NCBI GenBank assembly: GCA_937995535.1
Contig: CALKJU010000011.1
Span: forward strand, 1 to 64,000
Reading direction: 5' to 3'
Source: an uncultured Alphaproteobacteria bacterium
GTDB taxonomy: Bacteria > Pseudomonadota > Alphaproteobacteria > Geminicoccales > Geminicoccaceae
Length of the DNA: 64,000 nucleotides
The notes beneath the pieces are model-generated. The model was not told where the DNA came from. It saw only the letters and a program-made list of their open reading frames with translations, and made no database searches. The position numbers were made by a program, and so were the translations under genes. This document shows, in pieces, positions 1 through 9,297 of this stretch. How positions within the stretch are numbered: the first letter of the stretch is position 1; every line of letters starts with the position of its first letter.

Positions 1-15
1 GTCGCGGGCGGCTGA
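1..15 (+). CDS. possible 3' end of an upstream gene (partial)
   Basis: The first five codons read V-A-G-G-stop in frame 1, with the TGA at 13-15 just six bases before the permease start. In a tightly packed ABC operon this is probably the tail of the preceding gene, but fifteen bases cannot identify it. Confidence 0.25.
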   Translation, partial: VAGG

Positions 16-20
16 GGACC

Positions 21-833
21 ATGCGGCGGCGGCTCGCCATCCTCGTCCCCCACGCGGTGCTGATCCTCTTCTGCGCCGCGATCGCGCTCCCGCTCCTGTG
101 GGTGCTGCGGGTGAGCCTGACGGACAAGTTGACCGCCTATCGGATCCCGCCCGAGTGGGCCGCGCCGCATCTCGACAATTACGTCACGATCTTCACCGCC
201 TACCCGTTCGCCCAGTACTTCGCGAACAGCCTCGTCATCGGCCTCGGCTCGACGGCGATCGTACTACCGCTCGCGACCATGCTGGCCTACGCCTTCGCGC
301 GGCACGACACCGGCGGCGCGCCCTTGCGCCTCGCTGTGCTCGCGAGCCAGATGCTACCGCCCGTGGTCCTCGTCCTGCCGCTGTTCGCGATTTTCCTCGG
401 CGCCGGGCTGCTCAACACCCGTACCGCCGTGACGATCGCCCATGTCGCCCTCAACCTGCCCTTCGTCACCTGGATGCTGATCGCCTTCTTCGAGGGCGAA
501 GTGCGCCAGCTCGAGGAGGCGGCACGGATCGAGGGTGCGACGCGCCTCCAGGCCTTCGCCAAGGTGGCCGTGCCCGTGGCCGCGCCCGGCATCCTGGCCG
601 CGGGTCTGCTGGCCTTCATTCTGAGCTGGAACGAGTTCCTGTTCGCGCTGATGCTCGCCGGCAAGCGCGCGGCGACCCTCCCCCTGGGCCTGTCGACGCT
701 CGAGACCCATCGCGGGGTCGAGATCGCGCCACTCGCCGCGGCGACGTTGGTCGCCGTAGCGCCGGTCCTGGCGTTGCTGCCTTTCCTGCGCCGGTACCTG
801 ATCAAGGGCCTGTCGCTCGGCGCGTTGAAGTGA
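21..833 (+). CDS. carbohydrate ABC transporter permease (MalG-like)
   Basis: Inner-membrane permease of a CUT1-type sugar importer, 270 aa. The N-terminus has a membrane segment (LIFCAAIALPLLWVL) and the protein has about six hydrophobic helices. The cytoplasmic coupling loop is seen as EEAARIEGATRLQAF (about residues 165-180), the EAA motif that contacts the ATPase. It is the first gene of a four-gene set: permease, binding protein, permease, ATPase. The ATG is preceded by GAGGAC, a fair ribosome-binding site. The substrate is unknown; a sugar or polyol is inferred from the family. Confidence 0.88.
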   Translation: MRRRLAILVPHAVLILFCAAIALPLLWVLRVSLTDKLTAYRIPPEWAAPHLDNYVTIFTAYPFAQYFANSLVIGLGSTAIVLPLATMLAYAFARHDTGGAPLRLAVLASQMLPPVVLVLPLFAIFLGAGLLNTRTAVTIAHVALNLPFVTWMLIAFFEGEVRQLEEAARIEGATRLQAFAKVAVPVAAPGILAAGLLAFILSWNEFLFALMLAGKRAATLPLGLSTLETHRGVEIAPLAAATLVAVAPVLALLPFLRRYLIKGLSLGALK

Positions 834-856
834 AACCCGACAGCAAGGAGGAACCG

Positions 857-2122
857 ATGACCCGAGCCCTCATGCTCTCGACCGCAGCGATCGCGCTGCT
901 CACCGGCGCGGCGGACGCGCGGACCATCCACATCCTCATGGAGAGCGTTCCCGACACGCGCTTCGTCCAGGAGGTGGTGCCGGAGTTCACCGCCCAGACC
1001 GGCATTGAGGTCGACATCGAGGTCGTCAACTACGCCGAGATGCACACCAAGCTGGTGCCGCAGCTCGTGGCGCCCGCGGGCTCCTACGACGTCATCGTCG
1101 TCGACTTCTATTGGGTCGGCGAGTTCACCAAGGCCGGCTGGCTGCAGCCGCTGGACGAGCGCATCGCTGCCTCGGGTTTCGACACCTCGGTCTATTTCCC
1201 GGCGATGATGGACCTGGTCGGCCGGGTCGACGGCGTCGTGTATATGCTACCCTTCTATAATTACGCGATGGCGCTGACCTACCGCAAAGACCTGCTCGAG
1301 GACCCGGCCGAGCAGGCGGCCTTCGCGGCCAAGTACGGCACTCCGCTGCGGGTGCCGCAGGGCTGGGACGAATATCTCAAGCAGGTCGAGTTCTTCACGC
1401 GCAAGCCGGATCTCCACGGGGTCGTCAACCAGGGCCTCCGCCCCGACCCGATCGCCATGGAGTGGTCCAACTACCTGTTCGCCCGCGGCGGCGAGTACTA
1501 CGACCCGGCGACGTGGGAGCCAAAGCTGACCTCGCCCGAGGCCGTGGCGGCGCTCGAGGACTACAAGCGCAACGTCCAGGAGTTCGGGCCGCTCGGTGCC
1601 GCCAGCTTCGGCTTCGACGAGGCCTTCAACGTCGCCGCCCAGGGCAAGGCCTACAGCTACATCACCTACAACTTCTTCCGTACCGCTTACGACGACCCGA
1701 GCCAGTCGGCGGTCGTCGGCAAGATGGAGCTGGCCCCGGTACCGGTCGCCGGGCTCAACGGCGGCTGGGGCTGGGCGATCCCCAGGTCGTCCCCCGACCC
1801 CGACGCCGCCTGGCAGTTCATCGCCTGGATCGAGAGCCCGGAGATCGCGAAGCGCCGCGCCGCGCTGGGCGGCTCGCCGACCCGTGCCGACGTCTTCGCG
1901 GATCCCGACCTCAACGCCAAGTATCCCTACTATCCGGCGCTGCAGGCGCTGCTCGAGGGCTCGAAGAACTTCCCGGTGTTCACCTACACGCCGCAGTTCG
2001 TCGAGGTGCTGGGCCGTGAGCTGTCGCTGGCCGTGACTGGCGAGAAGGAGCCAGCCGCGGCACTCGCCGCAGCGAACGAGGAGTTCAGGGCCCTGCTGCG
2101 GCAGGACGGCAAGCTGCCCTAG
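857..2122 (+). CDS. sugar ABC transporter periplasmic binding protein
   Basis: Family 1 extracellular solute-binding protein of 421 aa that delivers sugar to the flanking permeases. The start at 857 follows AAGGAGG and gives a signal peptide (MTRALMLSTAAIALLTGAADA), so a longer open frame upstream is not used. The mature part has the typical MalE-like opening (VPEFTAQTGIEVDIE), a motif YDVIVVDFYWVGEF, and a late segment GWGWAIPRSSPDPDAAWQFI that is common in CUT1 binding proteins. It lies 23 nt after the MalG-like gene. The ligand cannot be read from sequence. Confidence 0.88.
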   Translation: MTRALMLSTAAIALLTGAADARTIHILMESVPDTRFVQEVVPEFTAQTGIEVDIEVVNYAEMHTKLVPQLVAPAGSYDVIVVDFYWVGEFTKAGWLQPLDERIAASGFDTSVYFPAMMDLVGRVDGVVYMLPFYNYAMALTYRKDLLEDPAEQAAFAAKYGTPLRVPQGWDEYLKQVEFFTRKPDLHGVVNQGLRPDPIAMEWSNYLFARGGEYYDPATWEPKLTSPEAVAALEDYKRNVQEFGPLGAASFGFDEAFNVAAQGKAYSYITYNFFRTAYDDPSQSAVVGKMELAPVPVAGLNGGWGWAIPRSSPDPDAAWQFIAWIESPEIAKRRAALGGSPTRADVFADPDLNAKYPYYPALQALLEGSKNFPVFTYTPQFVEVLGRELSLAVTGEKEPAAALAAANEEFRALLRQDGKLP

Positions 2123-2143
2123 CCGCGAGGGGTGGCGGGCGCG

Positions 2144-3025
2144 ATGGCGGCGGGCCTCGCCCGGCGCGACCGGCGGTTCGGCCTGCTGATGGCCGGGCCG
2201 GGGCTCGCCGCGATGCTGCTCGTGGTGCTGTTCCCGCTCGTCTTCACCGCCTGGACCAGCCTCTACGAGTTCACACTGCTGCGCCCGGTGCACGACCTGT
2301 TCGTGGGCCTCGGCAACTTCGCGGCGGCGCTCGACGACGGCGGCTTCCGTCACGCGCTGCGCGTCACGCTGGCCTTCGTCGTCGCCGTCGTGCTGCTCGA
2401 GTTCCTGCTCGGCCTCGTCGTGGCCCTGGCTCTGGACAGCGTCGAGCGCGGGCGCGCGGTCTACTACGCCATCCTGCTCTGCCCGTTGCTGATGAATCCG
2501 GTGGTCGTCGGGTTGATCTGGCGGATGTTCCTCCATCCCACCCAGGGGATCGTGAACTACGTGATCGGGCTCGCCGGCATCGCCCCGGTCAACTGGCTGG
2601 GCGATCCGGCCGTCGCCTTCTGGACGCTCGTCGCCGTCGACATCTGGCACCAGGTCTCGTTCATGGTGGTGCTGCTCCTCGCCGGACTCGCGGCGCTCCC
2701 GCCCGAGCCCTACGAGGCGGCGCGGATGGAGGGCGCGGGTCCGATCCGCGCCTTCTTCTGGATCACCTTGCCGCTGCTCCGCCCGGTGATCACCGTGACC
2801 CTGCTGATCCGCCTGATCTTCGCCGTGCGCACCTACGATCTCGTCTACATCATGACCCGTGGCGGCCCGGGCAACGCCACCGATCTGGTCAGCTACTTCA
2901 TCTACCGTCAGGCGTTCGTGACGCTCAACCTCGGTCGCGCCGCCGCCATGTCGCTCGTGCTCTTGGCGATCGTGCTCCTGCTCACCGCCTGGCTGCATCG
3001 CTACATGCGCTCGCTGCGCGCCTGA
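2144..3025 (+). CDS. carbohydrate ABC transporter permease (MalF-like)
   Basis: Second permease of the CUT1 importer, about 293 aa. The EAA loop is visible as EAARMEGAGPIRAFFWITLPLLRP. About six membrane helices are present, the first near GLLMAGPGLAAMLLVVLFPLVF. The ATG at 2144 is preferred because GAGGGG lies about 11 nt upstream; an in-frame GTG at 2132 sits too close to the same purine run. It partners the gene at 21-833 to form the heterodimeric channel. Confidence 0.86.
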   Translation: MAAGLARRDRRFGLLMAGPGLAAMLLVVLFPLVFTAWTSLYEFTLLRPVHDLFVGLGNFAAALDDGGFRHALRVTLAFVVAVVLLEFLLGLVVALALDSVERGRAVYYAILLCPLLMNPVVVGLIWRMFLHPTQGIVNYVIGLAGIAPVNWLGDPAVAFWTLVAVDIWHQVSFMVVLLLAGLAALPPEPYEAARMEGAGPIRAFFWITLPLLRPVITVTLLIRLIFAVRTYDLVYIMTRGGPGNATDLVSYFIYRQAFVTLNLGRAAAMSLVLLAIVLLLTAWLHRYMRSLRA

Positions 3026-3030
3026 CGTCG

Positions 3031-4131
<1,101 letters not shown>

Positions 4132-4206
4132 GGTAGGGGCCGTCCTGGCCCACTGCGGAGCCGAGCGCGCGCCAGCGCCCTCTCCTGGCGGTGGGCCTGT
4201 ACCGCG

Positions 4207-5370
4207 TCAGATTGACGGTGTAGCCGCCCACCCGATCAGCTTCGCGAGGAGCGTGTCGCACGCGGCGAGCTGGGTCAGCTCGACATATTCGTCGGGTTTG
4301 TGGGCGACGGACATGTGGCCGGGGCCGCAGATGAGGGTGGGCACGCCCGCGGCGGCGAACAGGCCGCCCTCGGTCCCGTAGGAGACCTTGCCGGGCGTTG
4401 TGTCGCCCGTGAGCTCGCGCATCAGCTCGGCGAACGGACCGGTGGGCGGCGCCATGCCCGGGTAGTGGAGAAACTCCTCGAACAGGATCGCCGCCTCGGG
4501 AGCGACCGTGCGCATCTCGGGCAGGAGCACCTCCTCGGCGTGCCGGCGCACCCGATCGACGAGGCGACGCGGGTCTTCGCCCGGGATGGTGCGGAACTCG
4601 AGCTCGAAGGCGCAGCGGTCGGGCACGATGTTGATCTGCCCGCCGCCTGCGATGCAGCCGAGGCTGGCCGTGCTGTAGGGCGGCACGAAGCCGTCAGCAC
4701 GGCGCCCCTCGCGCGCCAGCTCGACCCCGAGGCGGCGGACGAACGCCACCAACTCCCCGGCATAGGCGACGGCGTTGACCGCCTCGTGGGTGAGCGCCGA
4801 ATGGCCCGCCCGGCCGTGCATGGTGCAGCGGCAGGCGACCTTGCCCTTGTGCCCATCGACCAGGCGCATGCCGGTCGGCTCACCGACGAGGCAGCCGAGC
4901 GGACGCGCCGGCAGGAGATCATCCAGCCGGGCGAGCAGACGCGGTACGCCTTTGCAGCCGATTTCTTCGTCGTAGCTCAGGACGATGTGCAGCGGCCGGC
5001 GTAACTGCGCGCGACGCATCGCCGGGACCGCCGCCAGCACGGCGGCGATGAACCCTTTCATGTCGCAGGCGCCACGGGCGTAGAGCCGGCCGTCCGCGAT
5101 GCGCGCGCGGAAGGGATCCGAGCTCCAGGCTTGGTCGTCGACCGGAACGACGTCGGTATGGCCGGACAGGACGAGACCGGGCGCCTCCGCCGGTCCCACC
5201 GTGGCGAGCAGGTTGGCCTTGGTTCCGGTCTCGTCCTCCACCAGCGTGCTGGCGACTCCCTGGCGGTCGAGGATGTCGCGGACGAAGCCGACGAGGTCGA
5301 GATTGCTGTTGCGGCTGGTCGTGTCGAAGGCGACAAGCTGTTCGAGCAGGGCAATGGTGCACTCGGTCAT
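4207..5370 (-). CDS. argE: acetylornithine deacetylase
   Basis: M20-family metallohydrolase of 387 aa that removes the acetyl group from N-acetylornithine in arginine synthesis. Metal-binding elements are visible: HTDVVPVD, GACDMKGF with the bridging Asp, the catalytic Glu pair in DEEIGC, Glu in GEPTG, and a late His in GPGHMSVAHKPDEY. GACDMKGF and the 380-390 aa length favour ArgE over DapE. It runs leftward, tail-to-tail with the sugar ABC ATPase, and stands alone. A related M20 deacylase activity cannot be excluded. Confidence 0.85.
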   Translation of the reverse strand: MTECTIALLEQLVAFDTTSRNSNLDLVGFVRDILDRQGVASTLVEDETGTKANLLATVGPAEAPGLVLSGHTDVVPVDDQAWSSDPFRARIADGRLYARGACDMKGFIAAVLAAVPAMRRAQLRRPLHIVLSYDEEIGCKGVPRLLARLDDLLPARPLGCLVGEPTGMRLVDGHKGKVACRCTMHGRAGHSALTHEAVNAVAYAGELVAFVRRLGVELAREGRRADGFVPPYSTASLGCIAGGGQINIVPDRCAFELEFRTIPGEDPRRLVDRVRRHAEEVLLPEMRTVAPEAAILFEEFLHYPGMAPPTGPFAELMRELTGDTTPGKVSYGTEGGLFAAAGVPTLICGPGHMSVAHKPDEYVELTQLAACDTLLAKLIGWAATPSI

Positions 5371-5478
5371 GGCGCCAGCCTACGCTCGCGCGGCGGCGCC
5401 GTCATCGCGCCCCTGGTACGGGCACCCCGCCCCGCTATGTCCCGTGATCCATCCTCGAGCGCCACCGGAGCGCCGCCC

Positions 5479-6474
5479 ATGGCCAAGCGGCCGCGACCAT
5501 CCGCCGTCCTCGTCCTGGCGGTCCTGACCCTACCCTTGTCGGGGCGCGCCACGGCGGCAGCGCTCGACGAGGTCGCCGAGGCGATCGTCGGGGTACGCGC
5601 CGAGGTGCCGGTCGAGGCGCGCACCGCCGGCACGCTCGGCCGCGAGCGCCGCGGCAGCGGAATCCTGATCGACGATGCCGGGCTGGTCCTGACGATCGGC
5701 TATCTCATCTTCGAGGCGAGCGCGTTCGACCTGCGCTCGCCGGGAGGCGCGCGCATCCCGGCCGACATCGTCGCCTACGACCATGAGAGCGGCTTCGGCC
5801 TGCTACGCGCAAGCGTGCCGCTCGACGGGAAGCCCTTGCCCCTAGGAGACAGCGACAGCGTCCGTCCCGGTGATCCGTTGCTCGTGCTCGCGAATGTCGA
5901 AGGGTTGGCCGGGCTGCCGGCGAAGCTGGTGGACCGTCGCACCTATGCGGGCTACTGGGAATACGTGCTCGAGGACGCCCTGTTCACGACGCCGCCGTTC
6001 CCGCTGTTCGGCGGCGCCGCTCTGGTCGACCGAGACGGAAGGCTGGTCGGCGTCGGCTCGCTTGCGGTCGACGACGCCGCCGGGATCGGCCTGCCCTCAC
6101 CCGGAAACATGTTCGTGCCGGTCAACGTGCTGAAACCGCTGCTGGGCGACCTTCTCGCGTTCGGCCGGCGTAGCGGACCGGCCCGGCCGTGGATCGGCGT
6201 CTACGGCCACGAGGCCGGCGGCCGCGTGGTCGTTGCCGGCGTCGCGCCCGGCAGTCCAGCGGCCCAGGCCGGAGTCCGCGCGGGGGACATGATCGTCGCC
6301 GTCGGTGCCACGCCGGTCGACGGCCTCGTCAGCTTCCATCGCGCGCTCTGGGCGGGAGGCGAGGCCGGCACGACCGTCGAGCTGCGCGTGCTACGCGCCG
6401 GGAGCGGCATGCTGCCCTTGCCGGTCGTCAGCACCGATCGCTTGCGCTGGCTGCGGTTGCGCCACAGCTATTGA
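5479..6474 (+). CDS. S1C (HtrA-like) pseudoprotease with PDZ domain, secreted
   Basis: Protein of 331 aa with a signal peptide (MAKRPRPSAVLVLAVLTLPL), a trypsin-like fold and a C-terminal PDZ domain (about residues 235-325, RPWIGVYGHE then SPAAQAGVRAGDMIV). Aligned by eye to HtrA/DegP, every catalytic position is replaced: the His of TNxH is Tyr75 (TIGY), the Asp of DLALL is Gly105 (YDHESGFGLL), and the Ser of GNSGG is Phe177 (PLFGGAALVD). It should therefore be proteolytically dead and act as a periplasmic binding or scaffold protein. The start at 5479 is chosen for GGAG 8 nt upstream and an immediate signal sequence. creA follows 28 nt downstream. Confidence 0.82.
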   Translation: MAKRPRPSAVLVLAVLTLPLSGRATAAALDEVAEAIVGVRAEVPVEARTAGTLGRERRGSGILIDDAGLVLTIGYLIFEASAFDLRSPGGARIPADIVAYDHESGFGLLRASVPLDGKPLPLGDSDSVRPGDPLLVLANVEGLAGLPAKLVDRRTYAGYWEYVLEDALFTTPPFPLFGGAALVDRDGRLVGVGSLAVDDAAGIGLPSPGNMFVPVNVLKPLLGDLLAFGRRSGPARPWIGVYGHEAGGRVVVAGVAPGSPAAQAGVRAGDMIVAVGATPVDGLVSFHRALWAGGEAGTTVELRVLRAGSGMLPLPVVSTDRLRWLRLRHSY

Positions 6475-6502
6475 GCTGCTCGCCGCCAGGAGAAAGCACC
6501 TC

Positions 6503-6970
6503 ATGCACCGCGTCGCTCTGCTGCTGGGCGTGCTCGGCCTCGCGACCGCCGCGCCCGCCGCCGAGATCGGCTCGTGGAGCAATGACTGGACCGGCAACGG
6601 TCTGGTCGTTGACGCCATCGCGGATCCCAAGGTCGAGGGCGTCACCTGCCACGTCGTCCGTTTCAGTCGCAGCCTCATCGACCGCGTCAGCAAGGGAAAC
6701 TGGTTCGAGGATCCGTCGAACGCCGGGATCTCCTGCAGCCAGACGGGTCCGATCGTGATCGGCGCGATCGAGAAGGGCTCGAGCGGCGAGGACGTGTTCA
6801 GTGAGCGGCTGAGCCTCGTCTTCAAGAGCCTGCGGGTGCGGCGCCTGTGGGACGAGGCCAACCAGGCGCTCGTCTACGTCACCTACAGCCGGCAGGTCAC
6901 GGACGCCTCGGCCAAGGTCGACATCAGCAGCGTCGCGCTGCGCGGTCAGCAGGTGACCTGGCGAGAGTGA
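6503..6970 (+). CDS. creA: CreA family protein
   Basis: Small secreted protein of 155 aa of the CreA family, whose role is poorly known. The start at 6503 follows AGGAGA and gives a signal peptide (MHRVALLLGVLGLATAAPA). Family hallmarks are visible: DPKVEGVTCHVVRFSR, WFEDPSNAGISCSQTGPI with conserved Cys residues, and LSLVFKSLRVRRLWDEANQALVY near the end. It lies 28 nt after the pseudoprotease and may be co-transcribed with it. Confidence 0.9.
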   Translation: MHRVALLLGVLGLATAAPAAEIGSWSNDWTGNGLVVDAIADPKVEGVTCHVVRFSRSLIDRVSKGNWFEDPSNAGISCSQTGPIVIGAIEKGSSGEDVFSERLSLVFKSLRVRRLWDEANQALVYVTYSRQVTDASAKVDISSVALRGQQVTWRE

Positions 6971-6979
6971 CGAGACGGC

Positions 6980-7954
6980 TCACCCTGCGCCATTCATGAT
7001 CTCCAGATATTTCGCCGCCGCCAGCGGGTTCGCGTCGGGCGGGAAGATGCTGTACTCGGCGCGGCCGGTCTCGGATTGCGGATTGAAGTAGGCCTCATAG
7101 GCGATGTAGGCCGCGTTCTCGCGGAAGAACGACAGCATCATCTCGATGTAGAGCGGGTTGTCGGATGAAGCGCGGCGGCGCAGACCCCATTCCGAGACGC
7201 TGAGCTTCTTGCCCTTGCTTCGGGCGAAGTCGAGCCATGCCTGAAGACCGCGTGGCCCACCATGCTCGCGCGCCTCCAGGTCTCGGCTCCATGCGCGCGG
7301 CGTGTCGTAGGCCGGCCAGCCGTCGTAGTAGTTCACCCCGACGATATCGACGACGTCGTCACCGGGCCAGGCGTCCGTGACCGGCCTGGACCCCAGGCCG
7401 GCGGTGCTCTTGCGCATCGTCCAGTCGATCACGAAGTCGGGCGACACGGCGCGCATCACCGCGACGATCCGTCGAAAGCAGCCGATGTAGTTCTCGACGT
7501 CACCGAGGATGTTCCAGGGAAAACCCGAGCCGTTTGCCTCCCAGCCGATGCGCAGGATCGCGTCGGCGCGACCCCATTCGACCAGCCGCTCGGCGACGGC
7601 TCGATAGTGCTCGTCGAAGTCGCCGCGGGCGCACTCGGCGAACTGGCCGCGATGGGTGCGCGGCAGCATGGCGATCCCCATCGACAGCCGCCCCGGCTTG
7701 CCCAGGAGCCGCCGGCCCACGGTGCCCTCGTTGGCGTCACGGATCTCCTCCCAGGTCCGATGCGGGTGCCAGGTGACGTAGACATCGAGGGGGCGCCCCC
7801 GCCACTCCTCGAACCTGTCGTAGACGTGGGTGACCCCGGAGTGCCACGGCAGCCCGGAGCGACTCGGCCAATCGACCTCCGCCGCATCTGCGAGGCGACC
7901 GAAGAGGAATAACGCGGCGAGGGCGACGGCGAAGCGCATCATGCCCAAATCCAT
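6980..7954 (-). CDS. GH26-like glycoside hydrolase, secreted
   Basis: Putative secreted polysaccharide hydrolase of about 324 aa. A signal peptide (MRFAVALAALFLFGRLADA) is followed by a beta/alpha-barrel-like sequence. The likely acid/base Glu is in ILRIGWEANGSGFPW and the likely nucleophile Glu is in KKLSVSEWGLRRR, the two-Glu pattern of clan GH-A enzymes related to family 26 mannanases. The segment DIVGVNYYDGWPAY is also typical. The start is uncertain: ATGs occur at 7954, 7942 and 7939. The substrate (mannan or another beta-glycan) is not determined. It runs leftward, tail-to-tail with creA. Confidence 0.75.
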   Translation of the reverse strand: MDLGMMRFAVALAALFLFGRLADAAEVDWPSRSGLPWHSGVTHVYDRFEEWRGRPLDVYVTWHPHRTWEEIRDANEGTVGRRLLGKPGRLSMGIAMLPRTHRGQFAECARGDFDEHYRAVAERLVEWGRADAILRIGWEANGSGFPWNILGDVENYIGCFRRIVAVMRAVSPDFVIDWTMRKSTAGLGSRPVTDAWPGDDVVDIVGVNYYDGWPAYDTPRAWSRDLEAREHGGPRGLQAWLDFARSKGKKLSVSEWGLRRRASSDNPLYIEMMLSFFRENAAYIAYEAYFNPQSETGRAEYSIFPPDANPLAAAKYLEIMNGAG

Positions 7955-8028
7955 CAGCAACCGACGAAGCCTTCGCCGGACTCTGGCCGATCGGCGCGAG
8001 AAAGTCAGCCCTCTGCCGTCCGTTTGCC

Positions 8029-9297
8029 TCAGCTGATCAGCCGCTCGGTCTGCAGCTTCGGCAGCTTGCGCAAGGGTCCGAGCGCAGACAGCGTCGCGGG
8101 TCGGCCGCCCAGCACGCGCCGGCCGACCCGCCGTACCGCCGCGGCATCGACCTCGGCGATCCGATCGAGAATCTCACCTGTCGACAGGCGGCGCCCGAAG
8201 CAGAGGATCTGGCGGGCCATCTCCTCGCACACCGCCGAGCAGCTCTCGAGCCCCATGAGCAGATTCGCCTTGAGCTGCGCCTTGGCCCGCGCGATCTCCG
8301 CCTCGTCCGCGGCGTCGACCAGCGCGGCGGTCTGCTCGATGGCGACGTCGAGCAGATCCCCCACCTCGCCGGCGCTGGTACCGGCGTAGAGCCCGAACAG
8401 GCCACTGTCGGCGTAGGCGGAGCTGAAGCTGAACACGGAGTAGCACAAGGCCCGGTTCTCGCGGAGCTCCTGGAACAGCCGCGAGGACATACCACCGCCC
8501 AGCGCGGTCGACAGGACCTGCAGCGCCCAGTGATCAGGATCGTGCCAGGGTAGACCCTCCCAGCCCAGGCAGAGATGGACCTGCTCGAGGTCGCGGCGCC
8601 GTTCGAGGCGGACCCCGCCGACATAGCGCGCCGGCTCGGGCGGAGCCGGGACGGCTGCCGACAAATCGCCGAAGAGCCGCTCCGCCAGCGCGCAGAGCTC
8701 CTCGTGGTCGATCTTGCCGGCAGCGGCCAGAATCAGCCGCTCCGGCCCGTAATGCGCTCTGAGATAGGACAGGAGCGCCTCCCGGCTCAGCCCGGCGACG
8801 ACCGCCTCCGGGCCGAGGATCGAGCGGCCGATCGGCTGGTCGGGGAACGCCCGCTCCTGGAACTGGTCGAAAACGAGATCGTCCGGTGTGTCGTTCACCT
8901 GGCCGATCTCTTGGAGCACCACGTGGCGCTCCTTCTCCAGCTCGTCGTCGGCAAAGATCGAGTGCTGCAGGATGTCGGCGACGAGTTCGACGGCCAGCGG
9001 CACGTCGTCGGCGAGGACGCGGGCGTAGTAGGCGGTGTGCTCGCGCGAGGTCCAGGCGTTGAGGGATCCACCGACGTTCTCGATCGCCTCGGCGATCGCC
9101 CGCGCCGAGCGTGTCGTCGTGCCCTTGAACGCCATGTGCTCGAGCAGGTGTGCGACACCGTTCAGCGCGGCCGGCTCGTGGCGAGAGCCGACGTCGGCCC
9201 ACACGCCGACCGTGGCCGTCTCCAAACGCGGCAGGACCTCGCTGACGACGCGTAGGCCGCTCGGCAGGGTCGTGATGCGGGTCGGCTCCTCGATCAT
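8029..9297 (-). CDS. M16 family zinc metallopeptidase (processing-protease-like)
   Basis: Insulinase/mitochondrial-processing-peptidase family member, 422 aa. The inverted zinc motif HxxEH is present as HLLEHMAFKG, followed by the conserved GGSLNAWTSREHTAYYARV region with the third ligand region downstream. The C-terminal half has the M16 pattern GGMSSRLFQELRENRALCYSV. The ATG at 9297 overlaps the thrC stop in an ATGA, so translation is probably coupled to thrC. thrC next to an M16 gene is a familiar alphaproteobacterial arrangement. Confidence 0.92.
   Translation of the reverse strand: MIEEPTRITTLPSGLRVVSEVLPRLETATVGVWADVGSRHEPAALNGVAHLLEHMAFKGTTTRSARAIAEAIENVGGSLNAWTSREHTAYYARVLADDVPLAVELVADILQHSIFADDELEKERHVVLQEIGQVNDTPDDLVFDQFQERAFPDQPIGRSILGPEAVVAGLSREALLSYLRAHYGPERLILAAAGKIDHEELCALAERLFGDLSAAVPAPPEPARYVGGVRLERRRDLEQVHLCLGWEGLPWHDPDHWALQVLSTALGGGMSSRLFQELRENRALCYSVFSFSSAYADSGLFGLYAGTSAGEVGDLLDVAIEQTAALVDAADEAEIARAKAQLKANLLMGLESCSAVCEEMARQILCFGRRLSTGEILDRIAEVDAAAVRRVGRRVLGGRPATLSALGPLRKLPKLQTERLIS

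Noticed and set aside
1247..2998. 583-aa leftward open frame antisense to the sugar transporter genes
   Set aside because: Rich in His, Arg, Glu and Gly repeats typical of the antisense of GC-rich coding DNA; the forward genes have clear family motifs.
4170..4190. CGCCAG/CTGGCG inverted repeat between the sugar ATPase and argE
   Set aside because: Only 6 bp with a 9-nt loop and no T-run; too weak to call a terminator in GC-rich DNA.
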